Below, one piece after another: positions 1 through 8,884 of a DNA stretch of 64,000 nt (the first letter of the stretch is position 1; each line of letters begins with the position of its first letter). The stretch is taken from contig DATJVP010000098.1 in assembly GCA_035581425.1 (NCBI GenBank), positions 52,674 to 116,673 on the forward strand, in the 5' to 3' direction. The stretch is from DASZHJ01 sp035581425. GTDB taxonomy: Bacteria; Pseudomonadota; Alphaproteobacteria; ATCC43930; CGMCC-115725. Both the position numbers and the translations under genes were made by a program. The notes under the pieces are model-generated. The model ran no database searches. It was not told the DNA's origin and saw only the letters and a program-made list of their open reading frames with translations.

Positions 1-261
1 GCCTTCGCCGAGGCGATCGTGGGCCAAGGCGAGGAGAAGCACTTGGCGATGCCGCCGACGCGGCTCCAGGAATTCATCACCAGCGTCCGCCAGACCTTCG
101 AGCGTCACGCCATGAGCGGCGAGACGCCGATTCTGCTGACGAGCCCTGCGATCCGGCCCTATGTCCGCTCGATCATCGAGCGCTTTCGCCCGATCACGAC
201 GGTGATGTCGCAGAACGAAATCCACCCCAAGGCGCGCATCCGCACGCTCGGACAGATCTGA
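1..261 (+). CDS. flhA: Flagellar export gate protein FlhA, C-terminal end (partial)
   Basis: The reading frame is open from base 1 and ends at a TGA, so only the last 86 residues of a longer protein are present. The tail matches the cytoplasmic end of FlhA: a stretch like RLQEFITSVRQTFE, then PILLTSPAIRPYVR and a final segment on an opposing-promoter-like VMSQNEI. FlhA is the nonameric gate of the flagellar type III export apparatus; its cytoplasmic domain docks export substrates with chaperones. flhF follows after 16 bases, the usual flhA-flhF-flhG order. The membrane part of the protein lies outside the window. Confidence 0.93.
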   Translation, partial: AFAEAIVGQGEEKHLAMPPTRLQEFITSVRQTFERHAMSGETPILLTSPAIRPYVRSIIERFRPITTVMSQNEIHPKARIRTLGQI

Positions 262-277
262 GGAGCCAGCCCGAGCC

Positions 278-1246
278 ATGCATCTCCGCAACTTCACGGC
301 TCCCTCGATCCAGGAAGCGATGACGCTGGTGCGCCAGGAGCTGGGGCCCGACGCGATCATCGTCTCGACGGAGGACGATGCCGAAGGTGGCGCCTGCATC
401 ACTGCGGCGCGCGACCGCGCCGAGGCGGGCATGGTGTCGGCCCAACCAACCGTCGACGTGACCGACCGGCTGAGCGAGGCGCTCGCGGCCGGCGGCGTTC
501 CCGGCCCGCTCGCGGAAAAACTGCTGATCGCCTCCCTCACCTTCGACGCCGACGACGATCTCTCGTCGCTCTCCGGCGCGCTCGCCGCGACCTTCTCCTT
601 CGCGCCGGTCCCCGAGCAAGGTCGCATGCGCCCGCTGCTGATGGTCGGCCCGCCCGGCGCCGGCAAGACCATGACGGTCGCGAAGCTCGCGGCGCGGGCG
701 GTGATGGCCGGTCGCCCCGTGCGCGTGATCGCCGCCGATATCGTGCGCGCGGGCGCGATCGAGCAGATCGCAGCCGTCGCGCGGGTCCTTGGCATCTCGC
801 TCACCACCGCGGAGACCGGTGGGCGCCTCGCACTCGCGGTCGCCTCGGCACCGCCCGAGGAGCTCGTGCTCATCGACGGCTTCGGCATCAATCCCTACAA
901 CGCCGCCGACCGTCGTGAGCTCGAGGCGCTCATCGCTGCGGCGAGTGCAGAACCCATGCTCGTGCTGGCCGCCGGCGGCGATGCCGTCGACACCGTCGAG
1001 ATCGCGCGCATCTTCCGCGACCTCGGCTGCTCCCGCATGACCGCGACGCGGCTCGATCTCACGAGCAGGCTCGGAAGCGTGCTCGCGGCAGCCGAAGCCG
1101 CGAAACTCGCCTTTGCCGAGGCCGGCGTCGCGCCCGAGATCGCCGATGGCCTCCTCCCTCTCGATCCCCTGCTGCTCGCGCGGCGCCTTCTCGCGCAGGC
1201 CCCGCTCGAGCGTCAAATCCCGCCGAAGAAACGAGTGACCATATGA
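278..1246 (+). CDS. flhF: FlhF-like SRP-family GTPase (flagellar placement)
   Basis: A 322-residue protein with the FlhF layout: an N-terminal basic-type domain starting MHLRNFTAPSIQEAM, a helical N domain near 63-115 and a GTPase G domain from about 118. The P-loop GPPGAGKT is at 124-131 and the ADIVRAGA segment at 153-160. FlhF sets the position and number of flagella, working with FlhG. Two things are unusual: the G3 box, normally DTAGR, reads DGFGIN from residue 200, and G4 reads TRLD rather than TKxD. GTP binding is therefore expected but hydrolysis may be altered. AGGAG lies just before the ATG, and the stop overlaps flhG by ATGA. Confidence 0.9.
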   Translation: MHLRNFTAPSIQEAMTLVRQELGPDAIIVSTEDDAEGGACITAARDRAEAGMVSAQPTVDVTDRLSEALAAGGVPGPLAEKLLIASLTFDADDDLSSLSGALAATFSFAPVPEQGRMRPLLMVGPPGAGKTMTVAKLAARAVMAGRPVRVIAADIVRAGAIEQIAAVARVLGISLTTAETGGRLALAVASAPPEELVLIDGFGINPYNAADRRELEALIAAASAEPMLVLAAGGDAVDTVEIARIFRDLGCSRMTATRLDLTSRLGSVLAAAEAAKLAFAEAGVAPEIADGLLPLDPLLLARRLLAQAPLERQIPPKKRVTI

Positions 1247-2031
1247 CCCCAGCGCAAATCCTGCGTGCCCTTCCGGGCAACGAGCCCCTGAAGCGGAACA
1301 TCCTCGCGGTCGCCTCGGGCAAGGGCGGCGTCGGCAAGACCTGGTTCTCGATCACGCTGACCCATGCGCTCGCTCGCGCAGGCGCGCGCACGCTCCTCTT
1401 CGACGGCGATCTCGGCTTGGCCAACGTCGACGTGCAGCTCGGCATGACGCCCGAGCGCGATCTCGGCGGCGTCACGGCGGGCCAGATGAAACTCGCCGAT
1501 GCCGTCACGAAATACTCAGGCGGCTTCGACATCATCGCAGGACGCTCGGGATCGGGCAGCCTCGCGACCCTGCCACCCAATCGGCTTTTCGCGCTCCGAA
1601 ACGAGCTGCAGGCGCTGGCCCAGGTCTACGACTGGGCGGTGCTCGATCTCGGCGCTGGGATCGAGCGGACGGTGCGGCTCCTCGCGGCGCAGTCGCGCGC
1701 GTGCCTCGTCGTCACCACCGATGAGCCCACAGCGATCACCGATGCTTATGCCTTCATCAAGATCAGCGCTATGGAGAAGCTCGCCGACAACATCCAGATC
1801 GTCGTCAACATGGCGGCCAATCACCGCGAAGGCGAGCGGACCTATCAGACGCTCGCTCGAGCCTGCCGCGAATTCCTGAAGCTCGAGCCCAAGCTCGCGG
1901 GCGTGGTGCGGCGCGACGACCACGTCAAGGACACGATCCGCCGGCAAGCCTCGCTGCTTACTCGGCATCCGACCTGCGAGGCCGCCAGCGACGCCGAGGC
2001 GATCGCGCGGCGCCTCGTCGAGACACTCTGA
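1243..2031 (+). CDS. flhG: FlhG/FleN MinD-like ATPase (flagellar number control)
   Basis: A 262-residue ParA/MinD family ATPase. The deviant Walker A motif SGKGGVGKT lies at about 28-36, the FDGDLGLANVDVQLGM segment follows at about 52, and a Walker B-like WAVLDLGAGI is near 130. MinD-type ATPases switch between a membrane-bound dimer and a free monomer; FlhG limits flagellar number and stimulates FlhF. The ATG lies inside the flhF stop (ATGA), which points to translational coupling. The length is close to typical FlhG proteins, although the C-terminal amphipathic membrane helix is not obvious by eye. Confidence 0.92.
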   Translation: MTPAQILRALPGNEPLKRNILAVASGKGGVGKTWFSITLTHALARAGARTLLFDGDLGLANVDVQLGMTPERDLGGVTAGQMKLADAVTKYSGGFDIIAGRSGSGSLATLPPNRLFALRNELQALAQVYDWAVLDLGAGIERTVRLLAAQSRACLVVTTDEPTAITDAYAFIKISAMEKLADNIQIVVNMAANHREGERTYQTLARACREFLKLEPKLAGVVRRDDHVKDTIRRQASLLTRHPTCEAASDAEAIARRLVETL

Positions 2032-2056
2032 TCGGAGCGAGGCAGCGGAGCGCGCC

Positions 2057-3376
2057 ATGGCGGACGTCGGAAGCCTCCTAACGACGCTTACCTACCCGGC
2101 TCCCACCGCCGTCGCGGCCCCGGCGTCGCCCATCGCGGACTTCGCCTCGCCGCCCCCGCCGGCCGCTCTCGCCGCGGCAGGAACCGTCCTCGCCACCGTG
2201 CTCAGCAGCGACGCCGGGGCCGCGCTGCTGCTGAAAACCGATTTCGGCACGCTCGCGCTCAATTCGCCGCTCGTTCTCGCCGCGGGGACCTCTGTCGAGC
2301 TGAAGCTCTTTGCGGGACCGCCCGCGAGCGCCACGATCCTCTCCATCGACGGCGCACCCATTGGAAGCTCGGCCGCCAGAAGCGCGGCTGAGCCGGAGCC
2401 GGCAGGCGAGACCGCGGCACCGCCCTCGGAATCCGTCGAGCTCGGGCAGACGCTGCGCGCAACGATACTCTCTGCGGGAGCGGAAGCCGACGCTCCCGCC
2501 GCGGGCACGAGTTTGGCAATCCGCGTGCTGCCCGCGGCTACGCCGGCTGCAATGGCCGGGACAATCCTGCAAAGCAGCGGCGGCGTCACGGTGGTCGCGA
2601 CGCTAATCGGGAAACTCGCGCTCGACGCGCAGATCGAAGCAGCGCCGGGGGCAATACTCTCGCTCGAGCGCATAGACACTCCTTCCGCGTCCGGGGTCCA
2701 GGGAGGCTCCAAGCCCACGGGATCGCCCAGTCTCGGTGCCGACTGGCCTGCCCTCGACGAGGCGCTGCAAACCCTCGACCGGACGGCGCCCGCGCTCGCC
2801 GCGGCCCTGCGCGCAGACCTGACGCCTGCGTCCGCCCCTCGCCTCACCGCGACCTTGCTGTTCTTCCTGGGCGTTCTTCGCGGCAGCGCCGCGTGGCCCG
2901 GCGATCAGCTCGCGGCCTCGCTTGGTGCCGCTGGGCGCGGGGATCTCCGGGCGCGTCTAGCAAAGGACCTCGACGACCTGCGCACGCAGGCGCGCGAGAG
3001 CCTGCGCGGCGATTGGCGTATTTTCACCCTGCCCCTCCTCGACGAGGGCGCGGTCCGCCCGATCAGACTCTATTTGCGCAATCGCGACGAGGGCGCCGGG
3101 GCGCAGAACGAGCAGGGAACTCGCTTTGTCCTCGACCTCGACATGAGCCGGCTCGGACCGCTGCAACTCGACGGGCTCCTGCGGCGTGGTCGTTTCGATC
3201 TGGTCTTGCGCAGCCGCGTGCCCATCACGGCCGAGACTAAATCGGAGATCGGAGCGGTCTTCCGTCGCGCCCTGGAGGGCAGCGGTTTCAACGGCGACGT
3301 CGCCTTCGTCACTGCCCCGCGCTTCCCAGTGACCCCGCTCGACGCGCTCCGGCCGCACCTCGGCGTTGAAGCCTGA
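2057..3376 (+). CDS. FliK-like flagellar hook-length control family protein
   Basis: A 439-residue protein whose first 200 residues are rich in Ala, Pro and Ser and look disordered. The C-terminal third is compact: RIFTLPLLDEGAVRPIRLYLRN, then VLDLDMSRLGPLQLDGLL and a GRFDLVLRSR segment. This alternation of predicted strands and the LDMSRLGPLQLD phrase resemble the C-terminal hook-length domain of FliK. FliK measures the rod-hook structure and switches export specificity. The assignment rests on domain style and on location directly after flhG in the same operon, so another secreted flagellar regulator is possible. Confidence 0.6.
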   Translation: MADVGSLLTTLTYPAPTAVAAPASPIADFASPPPPAALAAAGTVLATVLSSDAGAALLLKTDFGTLALNSPLVLAAGTSVELKLFAGPPASATILSIDGAPIGSSAARSAAEPEPAGETAAPPSESVELGQTLRATILSAGAEADAPAAGTSLAIRVLPAATPAAMAGTILQSSGGVTVVATLIGKLALDAQIEAAPGAILSLERIDTPSASGVQGGSKPTGSPSLGADWPALDEALQTLDRTAPALAAALRADLTPASAPRLTATLLFFLGVLRGSAAWPGDQLAASLGAAGRGDLRARLAKDLDDLRTQARESLRGDWRIFTLPLLDEGAVRPIRLYLRNRDEGAGAQNEQGTRFVLDLDMSRLGPLQLDGLLRRGRFDLVLRSRVPITAETKSEIGAVFRRALEGSGFNGDVAFVTAPRFPVTPLDALRPHLGVEA

Positions 3377-3471
3377 TTCAACCGGATAACCGAGCCGCCT
3401 CCATCCTTGTTCGCCCGAGCCCGGCTGGATATGCTCTCGTCGCAGCAGCAGCCCGCTGGCGGGAGGGGCCG

Positions 3472-6400
3472 ATGGGGCGTGGTCGTGCCGCGGGGGTGCG
3501 CCGGGTATCGCGCAAGAAGGTGCCTCCCGCTCGGGCTAAGCCGAAGCAGGTCAGGAAGAAAAGCCAAGGGGGTACGCTCGCAGCGCTGAAGCGCGAGCTC
3601 GAGGACGCTCGTCAACAACAGGTCGCGACGGCCGACATTCTCAAGGCGATCAGCCGGTCGTCCTTCGATCTGCAGGCCTTGCTCCAGACGCTGACAGTGT
3701 CGGCGGCGAAGCTCTGCCGCGCGGACATGGCCGCGATGACGCGCCAGGATTCAGACGGCTTCTTCTACCACGTGACCAATTACAACTTTCACCCGGACTG
3801 GGTGGATTTCCAGAAATCGCGACCGCTCCGCCCGGGGCGCGAGAGCGTGGTCGGCCGCGTGCTCATGGAGGGCAAGCCGGTTCAGGTTGCCGACGTCCTC
3901 GCCGATCCCGAATACACCTTTCTTGAAGCCCAGAAGATGGGACGTTTTCGCACCTTCATGGGCGTTCCTCTGCTTCGCAATGGGGAGCCTATCGGGGTGC
4001 TCACCATCGGACGCCGCGCCGTCGATCCCTTCACAGCGGATCAGATCGGATTGGTCTCGACCTTCGCGGATCAGGCGGTGATCGCGATCGAGAATGCCCG
4101 GCTCTTCGAGGAAGTACAGGCGCGCACGAACGAGCTCGCGGAGGCTCTGGAGCAGCAAACCGCGACCGCCGCGGTGCTACGCGTCATCAGCAGCTCGCCC
4201 GGCGAGCTGCAGCCGGTGCTCGACGCGATCGTCCGAACTGCGCGGCGCATGTGCAATCCCGATTTCACCCTCCTCTTCCGCCTGATCGACGGCAAATATC
4301 ACGTCGCGGCCGCGGACGGCGCTGACCCGGAATTCATTCGCTACCTCCGCGGGCATCCGGTAGCACCGGAAACCGGCACCATGGTAGGCCGCACGGCGCT
4401 GGAGGGGCGTACGATCTACATCGAAGACGCCCCGAACGATCCCACCTACGCCTGGCAGGAAGCGGCGCGGCGAGGTCACTATCGCACCACCCTCGGAGTG
4501 CCCTTGCTTCGTGACGGCGCTGTGGTCGGCGTGATTGGCCTGGTAAGCGCGGCCCCTCGGGCGTTCAAGCGAAAGCAGATCGAGCTCGTCGAGACGTTCG
4601 CCGCCCAAGCCGTCATCGCCATGGAGAACGTCCGCCTCTTCGAGGAGACGCAGGCGCGCACTCGGGAATTGACCGAGGCCTTGGAACGGCAGACCGCGAC
4701 CTCCGACGTTCTCAACGTAATCAGCCGCTCGTCCTTCCACCTGCAGCCCGTGCTCGACACCATCCTCGAGGTCGCGAGCCGCCTTTGCGAGGCGGAGTTC
4801 GGGACGATGTTCAAGCTGCAAGATGGCAGGTATCATGTTGCGGCCGCGACCAATACCGCCGCGAGTTTCATTCAGCACGCTGTCGAGCACCCGATCGTGC
4901 CGGTGCGGGGGTCCCTCATTGGACGCACGGCGCTCGAGGCCAAGACGGTACACATGCCGGATTGCCTCGCCGATCCCGAATACACCTTCTTGGACTTTCA
5001 GGCGGTCGGCAATTACCGCTCCATGCTGGGCGTGCCGCTGCTGCGCGAGGGCGAACCGATCGGTGTCATCGGCCTGATGCGAGCGGCAGTGAAGCCCTTC
5101 ACGGAAAAGCAGATCGAGCTCGTGACGACCTTCGCGGATCAAGCGGTGATCGCGATCGAGAACGTCCGCCTCTTCGACGAGGTGCAGGCACGCACCCGCG
5201 AATTGACCGAGGCGCTAGAGCAACAGACCGCGACTTCTGAGGTGCTCAAGGTAATCAGCCGCTCCGCCTTCGATCTCGGGCACGTTTTCAAGACGGTCGC
5301 GGACAGTGCCGTCAAGCTCACAGATGCCCACCGAGCCTTCATCTATCGCTATGACGGAGAATTCGCCCACCCCGAGGTGATGATCAACGTATCGCCCGAG
5401 CTGCGGGTGTACGCAGGGCGGCACCCCATAGGCCCCGGTCGCTCGAGCGCCACGGCCCGCTGCGTCCTCGAGCGGCGGACGATTCACATCCCCGACGTCA
5501 CCGAGGATCCGGAATACACCTACGGCGCGAAAGAGATCGATCCGCTGCGCACGATACTCAGTGTGCCGATGCTCAAGGGTGATGAGTTGCTCGGCGTCAT
5601 CATGGTCTATCATTTGGAGGTCCGGCCGTTCACCGAGAAGCAGATTGCGCTGATCGAGATTTTCGCGGACCAAGCGGCGATTGCGATCGAGAACGTGCGT
5701 CTCCTGAGCGAGCTCCGTGAATCCCTGCAGCAGCAAACCGCCACCGCCGACGTGCTTAAGGTCATCAGCCGCTCGACTTTCGACCTCGAGACCGTGCTGC
5801 AGACGCTCGTGGAATCCGCGGCGCATCTCTGCGAGGCCGATCAGGGCACCATCACACGGCAGCAGGACGGCGTCTTCTATCGCGCAGCGTCCTACGGCTT
5901 CTCCTCTGAGTTCAACCAGGCCGTGACGCGCCTTCCGGTCGAGGTTGAGCGCGGCTCCGCCACCGGCCGAGCCCTTGCGGAGGCGCAGATCGTTCACATC
6001 CCGGATATAGACGCCGACCCCGATTACACTTTCGCGGAAGGCAGGAAGTTCGGCGGATTCCGCACGATCCTCGCGGTGCCGATGCTGCGCGAGGGCGTGC
6101 CCAGCGGCGTCCTGACGCTGACGCGCATCGCGGTGCGTCCGTTCTCGCAGAAGCAGATCGAGCTCGTCTCGACCTTTGCGGATCAGGCTGCAATTGCGAT
6201 CGAGAACGTTCGCCTCTTCGAGAGCGTCGAGCAACGGACGCGCGAGCTGCAGAAGTCCCTGGAGGATTTGCGGACAGCGCAGGATCGCCTCGTGCAGACT
6301 GAGAAGCTGGCCTCACTGGGTCAGCTCACTGCGGGGATCGCGCATGAGATCAAGAACCCTCTCAATTTCGTCAACAATTTCGCGTCGCTCTCGACCGAGC

Positions 6401-7104
6401 TCATCGACGAACTCGAGGAGGGGCTCGGCAAGGTGGAACTGAGCAAGGCGACGCGCGCGGAGATCGAGGATACCATGTCGATGCTCCGCGGAAATCTCGA
6501 CAAGATTGTGCAGCACGGCAAACGCGCCGATTCGATCGTGAAGAATATGCTGCTGCATTCCCGGCAGGGCACCGGCGAGCACCGGCCCGCCGACATCAAC
6601 GCGATCGTCGAGGAGAGCCTCAACCTCGCATATCACGGGGCGCGTGCGGAGCGGCAGGGCTTCAACATCACGCTGGAGAAGTCCCTCGATCCCGCGGCGG
6701 GCGAGGTCGATCTTTTCCCGCAGGAGATCACGCGCGTCCTGCTCAATCTCATCTCAAACGGGTTCTACGCCGCGACGAAGCGCAAGGCGCAGGAGAGCGG
6801 CAATGGCTATGAGCCGAAGCTCGCCGTCGCGACCAGAAGCCTCGGCGACAGCGTCGAGATCACGATCCGCGACAACGGCACCGGTATTCCGCCGGAAGTG
6901 CGCGACAGGATCTTCAATCCGTTCTTCACGACGAAGCCAGCGGGAGAAGGAACCGGCCTCGGCCTCTCGCTCAGCCACGACATCGTGGTAAAGCAGCACG
7001 CGGGGTCGATCTCGGTGGAGACCGAGCCCGGCACCTTCACGGAATTCAAGATCGTCCTGCCGCGCCGAGCTGCTGCAATCGCCGAAAGGGGAGCACGTTC
7101 ATGA
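3472..7104 (+). CDS. Five-GAF sensor histidine kinase
   Basis: A 1,210-residue soluble kinase with no membrane segment. A basic N-terminus is followed by five tandem GAF modules of about 178 residues, each opened by a linker like QQTATADVLKVISRS at roughly 49, 227, 405, 583 and 753. A coiled linker (about 915-945) leads to a HisKA domain with the phosphorylated His at about 958 in GIAHEIKNPL, and an HATPase domain with DNGTGIP near 1136 and a GEGTGLGLSLS lid. GAF domains bind small ligands or cofactors; which ones cannot be told. It overlaps the following receiver gene by ATGA, so the two are very likely cognate. GGGAGGGG precedes the ATG. Confidence 0.88.
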   Translation: MGRGRAAGVRRVSRKKVPPARAKPKQVRKKSQGGTLAALKRELEDARQQQVATADILKAISRSSFDLQALLQTLTVSAAKLCRADMAAMTRQDSDGFFYHVTNYNFHPDWVDFQKSRPLRPGRESVVGRVLMEGKPVQVADVLADPEYTFLEAQKMGRFRTFMGVPLLRNGEPIGVLTIGRRAVDPFTADQIGLVSTFADQAVIAIENARLFEEVQARTNELAEALEQQTATAAVLRVISSSPGELQPVLDAIVRTARRMCNPDFTLLFRLIDGKYHVAAADGADPEFIRYLRGHPVAPETGTMVGRTALEGRTIYIEDAPNDPTYAWQEAARRGHYRTTLGVPLLRDGAVVGVIGLVSAAPRAFKRKQIELVETFAAQAVIAMENVRLFEETQARTRELTEALERQTATSDVLNVISRSSFHLQPVLDTILEVASRLCEAEFGTMFKLQDGRYHVAAATNTAASFIQHAVEHPIVPVRGSLIGRTALEAKTVHMPDCLADPEYTFLDFQAVGNYRSMLGVPLLREGEPIGVIGLMRAAVKPFTEKQIELVTTFADQAVIAIENVRLFDEVQARTRELTEALEQQTATSEVLKVISRSAFDLGHVFKTVADSAVKLTDAHRAFIYRYDGEFAHPEVMINVSPELRVYAGRHPIGPGRSSATARCVLERRTIHIPDVTEDPEYTYGAKEIDPLRTILSVPMLKGDELLGVIMVYHLEVRPFTEKQIALIEIFADQAAIAIENVRLLSELRESLQQQTATADVLKVISRSTFDLETVLQTLVESAAHLCEADQGTITRQQDGVFYRAASYGFSSEFNQAVTRLPVEVERGSATGRALAEAQIVHIPDIDADPDYTFAEGRKFGGFRTILAVPMLREGVPSGVLTLTRIAVRPFSQKQIELVSTFADQAAIAIENVRLFESVEQRTRELQKSLEDLRTAQDRLVQTEKLASLGQLTAGIAHEIKNPLNFVNNFASLSTELIDELEEGLGKVELSKATRAEIEDTMSMLRGNLDKIVQHGKRADSIVKNMLLHSRQGTGEHRPADINAIVEESLNLAYHGARAERQGFNITLEKSLDPAAGEVDLFPQEITRVLLNLISNGFYAATKRKAQESGNGYEPKLAVATRSLGDSVEITIRDNGTGIPPEVRDRIFNPFFTTKPAGEGTGLGLSLSHDIVVKQHAGSISVETEPGTFTEFKIVLPRRAAAIAERGARS

Positions 7105-7490
7105 CCGTCCTCATTCTCGTGGTCGACGACGAAGCCGACGTGGAGATGCTGTTCCGGCAGCAGTTCCGGCGCGACCTGCGCGCCGGCCGCTTCCTCATGG
7201 AATTCGCGCAATCCGGCGACAACGCGCTCGCGATCATCGCGGATGCGAAGAACGCATCGCTTATCCTGATCCTTTCCGACATCAACATGCCCGGGATGAG
7301 CGGGCTCGAACTGCTGCCGAAGGCGAAGGCCGCGCGACCGGACGTCCCTGTGATCATGATCACGGCCTATGGCGACGACGACACCAAGCGCAAGGCGCTG
7401 GAGCGCGGCGCCGAGACGCTCCTGACGAAGCCGATCGATTTTATGGCGCTCAGGAGCGAGATCGAGACCCGTCTCGAGCCCCCGGCATGA
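7101..7490 (+). CDS. Single-domain response regulator receiver
   Basis: A 129-residue protein made of one receiver (REC) domain. The acidic pair is DDE at 9-11, the phospho-acceptor Asp is D60 in LILSDINMP, the conserved Thr lies in MITAYG and the Lys in LTKPID. There is no output domain, so it acts by protein contact or as a phosphate shuttle. It overlaps the kinase upstream and the receiver-cyclase downstream by 4 bases each, which implies a three-protein relay. Its sequence is close to the receiver of the next gene, with an unusual insertion between helix 1 and strand 2 (FRRDLRAGRF versus FRRQIREGAI), suggesting the two arose by duplication. Confidence 0.88.
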   Translation: MTVLILVVDDEADVEMLFRQQFRRDLRAGRFLMEFAQSGDNALAIIADAKNASLILILSDINMPGMSGLELLPKAKAARPDVPVIMITAYGDDDTKRKALERGAETLLTKPIDFMALRSEIETRLEPPA

Positions 7491-8737
7491 CCGCGCGCAT
7501 CCTTTTCGTCGACGACGAGCCGGACCTCCAGGCGTTGATCCTGCAGAAGTTTCGCCGCCAAATTCGCGAGGGAGCCATCGATTTCCTCTTCGCGCGCGAC
7601 GGTCTCGAAGCCCTCGCCAAGCTCGATGAGCATCCCGACATCGACATGGTCGTCAGCGACATCAACATGCCGCGGATGGACGGCCTCTCGCTCCTGGAGA
7701 AGCTGCAGGAGGCCGAGGAGAAGCTCTCGACGGTGATCGTCTCGGCTTACGGCGACATGCAGAACATCCGTACCGCCATGAACCGCGGCGCCTTCGATTT
7801 CCTCACCAAACCGATCGATTTCCCCGACCTCGAGGCGACCATTGCCAAGACGATCCGGCACGTCGAGGCGCTGCGCGAGGCGCGGCGGCGGCAGGCGGCG
7901 GCCGAGCGTGCGCACGCCTCGCTCGCGCGCTACTTCTCGCCGAACCTCGCAGAGCGGCTCGCGGGCGACATGGACGGCATCGACTTGAGCGGCCAGCGGC
8001 GCGAGATCGCCGCGATCTTCACGGATATCGGCGGCTTCACCACGCTGGTGGAGACCCTGGAGCCGAACGTGCTGGGGCCGCTTCTCAACGACTACCTCGC
8101 GTCGATGGCGAACGTCGTCTTCGCGCATGAGGGAACCCTCGCGAAGATCATCGGCGATGCGCTCCACGTCCTGTTCGGCGCGCCCGGCGACCAGCCCGAT
8201 CACGCCGCTCGCGCGATCGACTGCGCGCTCGCGCTCGACGCCGAGGCGCAATCCTTCCGCCGGCAATGCCGGGAACGCGGGATCGCGCTGGGCGCGACAC
8301 GGATCGGGGTCCATGCAGGGCCGGCGATTGTCGGAAATTTCGGCGGCGGCCGGTTCTTCGACTACACCGCCTATGGCGACACCATCAACATCGCGGCGCG
8401 CCTGGAGGTCGCCAACAAGCAGCTCGGAACCCGTGTCCTCGCGAGCGCGGCGGTCGCCTCACGCGCGGGTGACTTCCACGGTCGTCCCGTCGGCGACCTC
8501 GCACTCCGCGGCCGCAGCGAGCCGATCCGGGTCTTCGAGCCGATGCCTCGCGTGCTCGAGCAGGTCTCGGAAGCCGAGCTCTATCGCAAGGCATTCGCGC
8601 TCCTCGAGGCCGGTGATTCCGGCGCGCTATCCGCGTTCGCCGCGCATGTTGCCAAACACTCGGACGACCCGCTCGCAGCTTTCCACCTCAAGCGCCTGCT
8701 GAACGGCGCAACCGGCACTCGCATCGCGCTCGAATGA
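7487..8737 (+). CDS. Receiver-linked class III adenylate cyclase
   Basis: A 416-residue protein with a REC domain (1-125; phospho-acceptor D58 in VVSDINMP), a coiled linker ending RYFSPNLAERLA, and a class III nucleotide cyclase domain (about 168-350). The two metal-binding Asp residues are D180 in IFTDIGGFT and D224 in IIGDALHVLF. K220 in GTLAKIIGD and the DYTAYGDTINIAARLE segment carry the adenine-selecting and transition-state positions, so it should make cAMP. Phosphorylation by the upstream kinase probably gates the cyclase. About 65 residues follow the catalytic domain with no recognised fold. It ends the three-gene operon. Confidence 0.88.
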   Translation: MTARILFVDDEPDLQALILQKFRRQIREGAIDFLFARDGLEALAKLDEHPDIDMVVSDINMPRMDGLSLLEKLQEAEEKLSTVIVSAYGDMQNIRTAMNRGAFDFLTKPIDFPDLEATIAKTIRHVEALREARRRQAAAERAHASLARYFSPNLAERLAGDMDGIDLSGQRREIAAIFTDIGGFTTLVETLEPNVLGPLLNDYLASMANVVFAHEGTLAKIIGDALHVLFGAPGDQPDHAARAIDCALALDAEAQSFRRQCRERGIALGATRIGVHAGPAIVGNFGGGRFFDYTAYGDTINIAARLEVANKQLGTRVLASAAVASRAGDFHGRPVGDLALRGRSEPIRVFEPMPRVLEQVSEAELYRKAFALLEAGDSGALSAFAAHVAKHSDDPLAAFHLKRLLNGATGTRIALE

Positions 8738-8884
8738 GCGCGACCCCGCTCCGCTAGGGCGCGCACTCATGAATCGTCGGTGATGTCCGCTTTGCCCCGA
8801 CGCCGACCGCCGTTGTGCACCAGCAGCAAATGACACGAACCCAGCCGTTGTCAGGTTGATGACGCGTGTAACTTCAATGATCGG
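8738..8884. other. Intergenic stretch between cyclase and dehalogenase genes
   Basis: The cyclase gene and the minus-strand dehalogenase gene converge on this 147-base gap. It contains the phrase ATGTCCGCTTTGCCCC at about 8781-8796, which recalls a degenerate non-coding interspersed sequence seen in many Hyphomicrobiales genomes. That link is from memory and weak. No clear terminator hairpin was found. Confidence 0.3.

Noticed and set aside
194..1216. Minus-strand frame of 340 codons opposite flhF
   Set aside because: It covers a clear FlhF, shows only low-complexity charged sequence and has no ribosome-binding site.
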